DNA from: Ceratobasidium sp. AG-K
Taxonomy: Eukaryota > Basidiomycota > Agaricomycetes > Cantharellales > Ceratobasidiaceae
NCBI GenBank assembly: GCA_037039685.1
Contig: JAWNGF010000001.1
Span: 2,976,001-3,040,000, forward strand
Length of the DNA: 64,000 nucleotides
Direction: 5' to 3'
Positions 56,277-64,000 of the stretch are shown here, one piece after another. How positions within the stretch are numbered: position 1 is the stretch's first letter; each line of letters opens with the position of its first letter. The notes beneath the pieces are model-generated. The model had not been told where the DNA came from. It did no database searches and was given only the letters and a program-made list of their open reading frames with translations. Both the position numbers and the translations under genes were made by a program.

Positions 56277-58745
56277 ATGCGGCGTATTGCGAGTGCTCTT
56301 GGGCTCGGGCGCGACCGTCGCAAGCTACGCAGCGAGAGCACACCGGCACTGGTGCACCACGCCGACTCGTCGAGCAGCAGTGGCATTCGGACACCCTCGG
56401 ACGTCGAAGGGGCAGACATGTTGTGTGTGCCGGCGATCCACTCGGGGTCGTCGACAGACTCTGTGGCTCACTCTGTGCGGTCGACGCGGTGGCTGCCAGC
56501 CAGTCTGCTGCGATCGCTGAGCCGCAAGCGACCCGTAAGCATCCCCGATCCTATTGTTGCCGTTGCCGAACCCGCCGAAGACGACGCATCATCCGACTCG
56601 CTGTCGACCCGCAGCTCACGCCCCCGCTCGCCCCCGGCCCTCCTTCCCCCTCCCCTGCCATTTGCAACCGGCCGCCGCTCATCCAGTCCTGCCAGCAGCA
56701 TCTACCGCGCCGGACTCGCCAATGTCCAGCGCCGCGCACCGCCCTCGCGTGCTAATGTTGCGCTGCATGCGTTTACCCAGCCACTCGTGCTCGCCGGAGT
56801 GTCGCCCACCCCCCATCCCCTGCGCGCCCCCGACCCAACCACCCCCCTCGCATTCCCCCGCTCTGTATCTCGCCCACACCTCCCTCCCTCTCATTCACTC
56901 CGCATCCAGCTGCACAGGGCCAGGGTGCTTCGACGGCTAGAGGAAGGGTCGCTCTCTGCCGCAGAAGAAACATCGATTCTGCCCTTTGCGACCCGCTCGC
57001 CTCGATCACCGCCCCTGGCTCGGCGCAGGCCAAGCCCGACAGAACCCGAAGACGCCGTCGCCGACCTTGGCACCCGCACCGGGCGATGGAGTCGCGGCCT
57101 GCGCCGCTGGGTTGCCCGATCTGTATTCGAAGATCGCATGCAGGTCTGCCTTCCCACAGGAATCGATATTGTCCGTCCCGCCCGGGATCTCGGCACCGAG
57201 ACGCTCGACTTTTCTGATGGCACCCTCGCCCTCGCCGGTTTGGCGATTGACTCGGAAACGGACGATGACGAAGATTACGGTCAGCTACTCTGCTTTTTGT
57301 TGTTCGCTTCACCACATTACTCACTCCACCTCTTATACAGCCCGCTCGCCCGTCGCTCCCACCACTCCCCCGCTAGGATCGCCCATGGACATCAAACTAG
57401 CCGTAAACGGAACTGTTGCGGAACGGCCATCGGGAGGCAAGTATTGACGCCACTCGATGAATCGTATTCACTCACCTCGTGTTCAGGCGCCAAATCATCA
57501 AGCTCTAAAACCAAAGCGCCGGTCGTGCGGGGCGTGCGATTCGCAGACGACGATGACGCTACCGACGGAGACGACCTCCCGCTCGCCGTACTCGCCAGTG
57601 TCCAAAAGAAGCGCGCCGAAAAAGAGGCCAGGGCGCGGCACGATCGACAAGTCGAGGCTCAACACGACGGGCGGAGGAGCAGCGTCGACTCCAAGGCGCG
57701 CGTATTCGCTGAACAAGTAGCTCGGGCGCGTGTCCTGCGCGACTCGGCACGGGCAGGTGTCGAGCGCCCCGCAAGCTTTGTGCGCGACGCCAAAGTCCGA
57801 CGCAAGACACTCGGCCCCGCGACCGGGCTCGGTACGGTCAGGGAAGACGGTTCTACACACGTGCGCGAGGGCCGCGGGCACGCGCGAACCGGGAGCTGGG
57901 GCAGCACCAACGATCGTCGGAGAAATACCGTTGGCGAGGGCTCGGATCCCGTCCCCGCCCGTTCAGGCTTCTCGTCTTCGTCGTCGGGATTCCTCGCCCC
58001 CTCGTCCCCGTTGGCCAACTCGATGCCCGGCCTGCCCTCTTCGGCACCATCTGCGCTTGCTAGTTTCCCACCGAACATGTCTATGCCGTTTATGCACTCG
58101 AATTCGTTCCCCCGGGCCGCGCATTCGCCCGTCCGGAACCAGACCACCTCGCCTCTGCGTTCCTCGTTTGCTATGAACACGGACGAGTTTGGACAACCCA
58201 ACCTCGAAACGATCATGGCCCAGAACCAAGCACTCTTTGCCCAGAACCAATTCCTACTTCAGGCACTCGCCGCACCGAATCCGCCGTTTGCCCACTCGCA
58301 AGGAGGGTCGAGTGCCTCGTCACGGAGGAGCGGGAGTAGTCGGCCTGGTCCCACGCCGATGCAGCGCTCGTCGGTTGCGCTTAGTCAGTCTGGGTCACAG
58401 TCACCCAAGGTGGGTTCACAGCCTATGAAACCTAGTACCAGTGGGCAGTCCCAGCGTACCACTAGTTCGCAGCCGAAACCCAGCACCGGTTCGTCCAAAC
58501 CTACCCCTAGCACTGGTTCTCCGAAACCCTCGTCGACCACCATTTCGCACGCGCATTCGAAATCGGCTTCACAATCACATTCGAAATCCCAGTCGCAGCC
58601 GAACACGCGCCACGCCCACTCGAAATCCGAGTCGCAACGAATGTCGAGACTGATGGCGTCCCCGGCCCCACCTGTGCCTAGCGTACCCACCGGCGTGTAT
58701 AGCATGCGAGGTCGCGCGCGGCCAGGTGCAGAGGTCATCACCTAG
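56277..58745 (+). CDS. Disordered Ser/Arg/Pro-rich protein of unknown function
   Basis: It starts at 56277 (MRRIASALGLGRDRRKLRS) and ends at TAG 58743-58745. Two introns fit: one after DEDDEDY (donor at about 57280), and 57437-57486 with a GC donor; both would leave a frame open if retained. Short ordered pieces are SLRIQLHRARVLRRLEEGSLS, GRWSRGLRRWVARSVFEDR and VRGVRFADDDDATDGDDLPLAVL. The last resembles a phosphatase-docking or regulatory motif followed by the charged helix VLASVQKKRAEKEARARHD. NLETIMAQNQALFAQNQFLLQ is a coiled coil near residue 650. The end is a Ser/Gln/Lys repeat region (SKSQSQ, AHSKSESQ). A cytoskeletal or signalling scaffold is possible, but no family was recognised. 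Confidence 0.75.
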   Translation: MRRIASALGLGRDRRKLRSESTPALVHHADSSSSSGIRTPSDVEGADMLCVPAIHSGSSTDSVAHSVRSTRWLPASLLRSLSRKRPVSIPDPIVAVAEPAEDDASSDSLSTRSSRPRSPPALLPPPLPFATGRRSSSPASSIYRAGLANVQRRAPPSRANVALHAFTQPLVLAGVSPTPHPLRAPDPTTPLAFPRSVSRPHLPPSHSLRIQLHRARVLRRLEEGSLSAAEETSILPFATRSPRSPPLARRRPSPTEPEDAVADLGTRTGRWSRGLRRWVARSVFEDRMQVCLPTGIDIVRPARDLGTETLDFSDGTLALAGLAIDSETDDDEDYGQLLCFLLFASPHYSLHLLYSPLARRSHHSPARIAHGHQTSRKRNCCGTAIGRQVLTPLDESYSLTSCSGAKSSSSKTKAPVVRGVRFADDDDATDGDDLPLAVLASVQKKRAEKEARARHDRQVEAQHDGRRSSVDSKARVFAEQVARARVLRDSARAGVERPASFVRDAKVRRKTLGPATGLGTVREDGSTHVREGRGHARTGSWGSTNDRRRNTVGEGSDPVPARSGFSSSSSGFLAPSSPLANSMPGLPSSAPSALASFPPNMSMPFMHSNSFPRAAHSPVRNQTTSPLRSSFAMNTDEFGQPNLETIMAQNQALFAQNQFLLQALAAPNPPFAHSQGGSSASSRRSGSSRPGPTPMQRSSVALSQSGSQSPKVGSQPMKPSTSGQSQRTTSSQPKPSTGSSKPTPSTGSPKPSSTTISHAHSKSASQSHSKSQSQPNTRHAHSKSESQRMSRLMASPAPPVPSVPTGVYSMRGRARPGAEVIT

Positions 58746-60948
58746 TCCTCCTTCATCTTTTCTCCTTCACTTTCTATTTCTCTCATCCTGGCTCATTCCC
58801 TCATCTCTCTCATCTCACTCGTCCCTCACTTCGTCTCTTTGCATCACGAGCAGTGTACGATAGCCCTTCGTTTACTCGTGCCGTCCACAGACGCAGGAAA
58901 CTGCGGCCGGCGTATTTATCACTTTTCCTGCCCACACTCGTTTTTTATGCTCTACCATAATATTGGATATTGGACTAGTTTGTACTGCTTTTTTTCGTTC
59001 GGAGTATGTCCGTGTTTTTGGGTGCATATGACATGAAGTTGGTCTTTTGTGTTGGCTAGATGGTCTTGGTGTGTGCGATATCGGTTGGTCCTTTGGTGCG
59101 GTCCGAGGTGGTTTATCTGGTGCGTACGATATTGGTTGGTTTATTGGTGCATGTGGCGTACGTTGGCTTTTTGGTGTGTACCACGTAGGCTGCTTGGTGC
59201 ATAGGACACATACTGTTTTCGGTGCATAGGAAGGACACAGGCTCCTTTCGGTGCATCGGACACGCAATTGTTCTTCTGGGGTGAGCTCATATCTCTCTTT
59301 TGGGTATATATGGGGAATCGAGGGTGGGATCTGACCCTGGATATGACGCCCGGGGCTCCTGTCGAAGCAGGCAGTGCGTCGGGAGTCTGGCCAGTGAAAT
59401 GACCAGCGGTCACAGTTCTCACACTGCTGTGACCGACCCGAATGGGGTGGCGCTGAGTCCTCGGCCTAGACCTGCACGGAAATCGTTAGGAGTAAAGGCT
59501 GCGGGCATCCTACGGGCGTTGAGGCGTGTACCACTTGCGGCCCGGCTCGGTGCGCTTCGTGTAAAGTTTAATTTTGGTGGGAGACGAGTATGGGTGATTT
59601 CTTGCGCCACTGTACAGTCTGTCGAAGCTCGAAATCTCATAGGCTGTTTGAGATGGGCGGGCTGTGTTTCATTTGCTTGATTTTTACAGTCACACTGAAG
59701 AGCGGGTTTAGAGTGTCACGCTGCGAGTGGTAAATGGCATAAATCAGCTGGAAAAGCAGTGGCGCCTTTCAGGCCCAGGCCTCGTCGGCCGATAAACCAG
59801 GTACTACTAACCATGCTAGAAAGTAACTTTCAGCGCCCCCTCTCCCATACTTTATCAGTATTTTAATCGCGTGATCGCACAAAGTTCACTATAAACGGAG
59901 CCGAGAATGGGCACGATGTCACCTCGGGATAAAACGACGAGATTCCAAGTTTGATTATACACAGTTCACTCAAACGCATTCACACACGAGCCACACGAGG
60001 CGATTGACAAATGTTCGTTACTTGCCTAAAAGCCAGTCATGCCGAAACTCGACGCGATGCCGACGGGGAAAGAAATATGGAGCCCCGGATGTTCATTGTC
60101 ATGGATGCAACGCCTGTTCGGTTGATCAAACACATGGGAGTTGAGGGTGTGCATGCTATGCAGTCTAAATGCTAGTCGGCTCCTGACCCGGCGGTGGTAG
60201 TGAGCGGTCCACGGCGAGCCATGGACCGCCCTGGCCTGTGTTGTGATTGAGGGGGCGTCGTTGGTGAGTAGCGAGAGTTCTGACTACACGTTGTCTCTAC
60301 CCCTTGATTTATATAAAAAGCTGAACCTTGTAGTTATTTTTAGTCAGACTCGAGACTAGATATTGTTCAAGTGGCTACGAGTGTGAATCAAGTGGCTACG
60401 GCCAAACATGCACAAACCCAATACTCACCATGTCTCTCCGCCGGCAAGTATACGACCAAACGTGGCGTTCAAAGAGAACCTTCACGAGCATTTGGGCCAG
60501 ACAAACGGGAGACATAAATTAAATCGGCCAGTGGCGTTAAGAAGATGATTTACGAGACTAAAATGGCTTCTATTCAATTGTCAGGACATGCGATGGTCAT
60601 GATGATATTCAAGCCTCTCGATCGATTTCCGCCGGCACACCCCGACAAACTAGGAAAATCACTTTGCGATGGCCTCATGTCTCGCTGCACCGATAGATAG
60701 CTGAACCCCATCTGCACGTCGTAAACCCTGCATCGACGTCATGTAGACGTCACAACCGTCAGATCAATTCATTTGGGACAGTAAAGCCGTCGTAGCTTAT
60801 GAGAAACGATGATGTATACACTTGTTGAGGCGGGAGCTGGGTGGCTGAGACCAAATACGAGCAATCTCCAAATCCTTTGATTTCAGTGTCACGTGAGAAA
60901 TTGCGTGGCTACGCACTCCCTCCACACCCATTGCTCACGTCACGCACA
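58746..60948. other. Long intergenic region
   Basis: About 2.2 kb without a supported gene. It starts with a pyrimidine-rich 3' UTR (CTCATCTCTC-type runs to about 58850). Degenerate tandem repeats lie at 59040-59265. The rest shows no domain. The phrase CAAGTGGCTA occurs at about 60368 and 60389 and again inside the next gene near 61090. Confidence 0.5.
59040..59265. repeat. Degenerate tandem repeat with TTGGTGCATA-type core
   Basis: About eight or nine imperfect copies of a unit of about 24-28 nt, each containing a variant of TTGGTGCATA/TTCGGTGCATAGGA. The units drift strongly, so the period is only approximate. The reverse strand reads as repeated Tyr-Ala-Pro/His-Ala-Pro words, but without gene-like context. 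Confidence 0.7.
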
Positions 60949-62748
60949 ATGACAGCTGGGCAGGCGAACGAAGAATTTATTAACGAGGGCTGGTATAGGT
61001 ATGAGCTTCAATGTGTAACAGATGTACTTGTGGTACTGACCTGGTGGTGTACTGCAGGGTCAGTGCTACGTGGCTATGAATATTATCAAGTGGCTAACCA
61101 TGGCGTTTATTTATTTGGGCCTGGTCAGTATACCGACATCGTTTTCGAATGGTTTGTACCGCTTGATTTATTGTAGCTACGTGCAACTGATTGCGTACCT
61201 ACAGGTGGAAGGTCATTGACAATCTGAGCGATCGATCGGCCCTCAAAGCGTTCCTTCACACTGATTCGCTGATTAGTGATGAATGTCCATGGCATCCTGG
61301 GAGGAAAGGCCTTGAAGTATACATGGGTGAGCTTGACTCGATTGTTTAGTGTTCCGCCCATTGTCTCATTGCGCAAATTTACGAGCCATGGTCAGCAACG
61401 GGGAAAATCGCCTTTGTTTCTCCCTCAAACAAGTATCCTACGCCCGATACTGGCTCCACGCATACGGGCTCACTTCAACTTTGCTTCCCATTCCCTCCAC
61501 GTATTACCTTCTCACTCTCGCTGACCTGCGCAGCCCTCCGGCCCCAGTGACATACAAAACCACATCCGAACTCAAGAACGCGCTCAAGGAAGTCGGAAAA
61601 CACAACAAGCGCGTCAAGACTTTTGCGGGTGATTACCAGCTTGGATCCTTGAGAACCGAATTCGAGCGCGTACGAAGCTTATGGAGCGAGCGTCGGGGTG
61701 TGTGGATGGCGATCGATTTCGAAGGGTGGGAAAGGGAGCATACGATGATTACCGAGTTTGGTTGGACAGTTGTGAGGTGGGAACCCGAAGAGCCCGCCGA
61801 AGCAAAGGAAGGCGAGAAGAGGGAAGAAGTCGAGTGGAAGGAAATTCAAGAGGAGGGACATTGGACGGTGAAAGAAAACAAGTGGTATCGCAATGGCGTT
61901 TACGTCAAAGATAACCGTGATGTGAGTAGAGTTGACCTTGTTCTCGCCTAGCTGCCCTCACCTATTGTACAGAATTATGATTTCGGTGAATCCGAAGCCA
62001 TCCCAAAGGTCGAGTTCCAAAAACGCATCGGAGAAATGATCTCCAAGTACGCAGCTGAAGGTCCACTGTTCCTCGTCTTCCACGATCGATATGGCGACGT
62101 CAAGTATGCTGAGCCCATGCTAGGCAGTATATACACTAGCTTTACTGATGGTCGTTCCCACCAGATATCTTCATCAACTCGAGGTCCCCGGAATAGAAGA
62201 TCTTGCTTCTATACCAAACACACCACCTGGCCCCGGGTTGTACTGCGTGGACACAGTGGGTGCTCGCCCTCTGACGTAGCGCCTTGCACTGCTCATTCCT
62301 TGGTAGAAAGACATGTTTTCCGCTCTAGAAGGCGACTCTAAGCAGCAACGTGGACTCGAGCGTGCTTGCCTTTTACTCAAGATCCATGGCTTTGCGCACC
62401 CGCACAATGCCGGGAACGATGCACATGTGAGTCTCGTTGTCATGCACGATCTTTTCGCGGGGCCCGGTTTCAATTTCCTCGCTTCTTCGTCTCGGGCTCG
62501 TGACGCTAAATATCTTTACCTTTAGTACACAATGGAAGTACTTCGCGCAATGGCATCTGGCAAGCCTCTCGACTCTCAGCGCGAAGAACGTTGGCCAAAC
62601 CAGACTGAAGTGCTGTTTGGAAATCAGCGGAGTGTCAAGGGTCAGTCGAACCTGAAGCATTGGTCAAACCTCATATTGACAATTACTGATCCTTGCTATA
62701 GTTGAATTCACTGAGAGGGATCTCGATAGTGATGATGACTATTATTGA
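60949..62748 (+). CDS. Gfd2/YDR514C-like RNase H-fold protein
   Basis: Fungal proteins of this family have an RNase H/exonuclease-like C-terminal domain of unclear activity. The start proposed is ATG 60949 (MTAGQANEEFINEGWYR). ALKAFLHTDSLISDECPWH and NGENRLCFSLKQVSYARYW precede the domain. The domain starts RRGVWMAIDFEGWEREHTMI, with the Asp-Phe-Glu of motif I, then TEFGW. It continues with GPLFLVFHDRYGDVKYAEPM, then LLLKIHGFAHPHNAGNDAH and YTMEVLRAMASGKPL, which hold the later conserved His and Asp. The tail is acidic (FTERDLDSDDDYY) and stops at TGA 62748. The splice pattern before 61180 is uncertain because the obvious intron at about 61010 breaks the frame. Confidence 0.75.
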
Positions 62749-64000
62749 ACACGAACCATGCGTACCGCTGTCACATTGTCAAAATCACGCAGCTCAAATC
62801 CGGAGTACTGAGTATGCTTCTTGTGGAGTTGTACTGCATAACGAAAGGAATGGATTATTAGTCTGAAATACATTTGTGTTTTTTATCGAGCGTGCTTGAC
62901 AACCAAAACGTACAGCAGGGGGACGCCAGGGCCTATTTGCTAGAAGTTTTGCCTGAAACTTGTTATCTAATGTTTATGTATAGTGGCGCAAAATGTCCCT
63001 CTATAGGGCTCACCATGATCAACTCAACTTGAGGTGCTCGATAGCATACAGCCTCGCAAATCTGTACCAGTTCTAGCCAAGTCAGTCGCGGCTTCCGAAA
63101 TACGAGTTCAGCCTGAACTAATTAACAGCACTGTATACGCTAACGCCTTGAACCGAGATGAGATCTTGTAACCTGGTGCTGACATGGGAGGAAGTGTGTA
63201 ACTTGAGAGCATTACTATGGGCTTCGGTCTGGGGTTTGTCATAAACCATTACGTTTCTCTGCGATGCCTTCAAAAATATGTGCGGTGCGTGAACAATCGG
63301 ATGAGTAGCGACTATTATGAATGAGAAGTGTTGTAAACGCTCGGGCATGCCCGCGCGATAGATCACGGGTCGCGTCGGCTCATCGAACCTAAGTACGCGG
63401 TCGTACCCGACCTATATCAGATGTCATAATGTCCATGCTGCGGCCCCGCGAGGTCTCGATTCGAGTGAGAAATTAATAAGCCTCGATCACGTATCAATGA
63501 TACGCAGCAAACGTAAGGGTGGATGATAACCAGCGCGCATGACGCCTACCTACTCGCAGTGGGGCAGAAATTTCTAGATTAGTCTCCATGCATCTGAAAA
63601 ATCCGATGATAAAGGCTTTGTTACTCATCGAGTAGACGACAAAGGCCTCCACTCAATCGCCGAGGTCGTTTCTGTGATGACTCAAGGCACGTAGAGTATC
63701 CGTGAATGGAGCCGGGATGAGGTGAATACATTGTTACCGGTTTTGGACATGGTTATGTTCGGGGTCGGAGGCCGGGTAGCCTGGCACCAGGCACAAGGGA
63801 TTATTCACGGCAGGACCCTAACAAGTCCCTGAATAAAGGGTCAACCGGTACTCGGTAGCAGTGCCGGACCGGAAACTGTGGGGGATCCAAAGATATCCCG
63901 GGTGACGATTGCCAAACCCCACGTCGTTCGTGCCGAGCCCGCCCGCCGAATCGTCGCGTTAGTCAAACATTTTTTCTAGCGTCACAGTTGCCAGATGGAT
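62749..64000. other. 3' flank without a supported gene
   Basis: About 1.25 kb. No frame on either strand shows family similarity or splice structure. The last 300 nt become GC-rich and contain short direct repeats of CCGG-type words, but nothing definable. Confidence 0.45.

Noticed and set aside
59047..59267. Repeat-rich open frames on both strands
   Set aside because: They follow the degenerate DNA repeat, with no start context, splice sites or family.

Overview
The window looks like gene-dense nuclear DNA of a filamentous basidiomycete, most likely an Agaricomycete and plausibly Ceratobasidiaceae/Rhizoctonia-like. The evidence is many phase-variable introns of about 45-60 nt with GT(A/G)NGT donors and CTNA(A/C)-type branch sites, very small exons, fungal-type fused LEU1, Zn2Cys6 and RTA1 families, and closely packed genes on both strands. 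No bacterial operons, CRISPR arrays, rRNA or convincing tRNA genes were seen. All splice models were read by eye from protein-family frames and splice signals; none is backed by transcripts.

Layout. 0.9-5.3 kb: three tandem RanBP1/Yrb1-type Ran-binding genes with identical exon architecture; the third is canonical, the first two are diverged. 5.5-9.5 kb: ubiquitin-activating enzyme E1 (UBA1, 18 exons). 9.7-11.4 kb (-): formate/nitrite transporter with 14 exons, including 6-nt and 7-nt microexons. 12.2-15.3 kb (-): Zn2Cys6 transcription factor (17 exons). 15.5-19.9 kb (-): Far11/STRIP-type STRIPAK subunit. 20.3-22.5 kb (+): possible helical-bundle/ubiquitin-like protein. 22.6-23.2 kb (-): Mediator subunit MED11. 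23.2-25.8 kb: gene-poor stretch with a 7-nt tandem repeat. 25.8-28.0 kb (+): family X DNA polymerase. 28.4-30.1 kb (-): BTB/POZ protein. 30.4-31.2 kb (+): Rpr2/Snm1-type RNase P/MRP protein. 31.3-32.6 kb (-): RTA1-like membrane protein. 33.2-33.9 kb (+): centromeric histone H3 (CENP-A/Cse4). 34.0-34.5 kb (-): tubulin cofactor A. 34.7-36.0 kb (+): BCD1. 36.1-37.0 kb (-): DRE2/anamorsin. 37.2-38.7 kb (+): HEI10/CCNB1IP1-like RING protein. 38.8-41.8 kb (-): long disordered protein with several homopolymer frameshifts. 42.0-44.6 kb (-): LEU1. 45.6-46.0 kb (+): ribosomal protein eL29. 46.1-48.5 kb (-): TFIIIC subunit TFC1. 48.6-49.0 kb (+): PKR1-like, frameshifted. 49.0-49.9 kb (-): GINS subunit PSF3. 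49.9-50.6 kb (+): small mitochondrial-type protein. 50.9-51.6 kb (-): RBM42-like RRM protein. 52.0-53.1 kb (+): ribosomal protein uL18/RPL5. 53.2-55.1 kb (-): UAA-family nucleotide-sugar transporter. 56.3-58.7 kb (+): disordered Ser-rich protein. 60.9-62.7 kb (+): Gfd2/YDR514C-like protein. The rest is mostly non-coding.

Most genes are conserved housekeeping functions: ubiquitin activation, transcription, replication and repair, translation, iron-sulphur assembly and chromosome segregation. They form several divergent pairs with gaps of 79-160 nt that must share promoters (TBCA/BCD1, DRE2/HEI10-like, TFC1/PKR1, PSF3/mitochondrial protein). The most unusual features are the diverging RanBP1 array, a concentration of microexons (6, 7, 10, 11 and 12 nt) and GC-AG introns (at least seven), and a CENP-A whose tail carries a near-copy of the canonical H3 K9-K18 segment.
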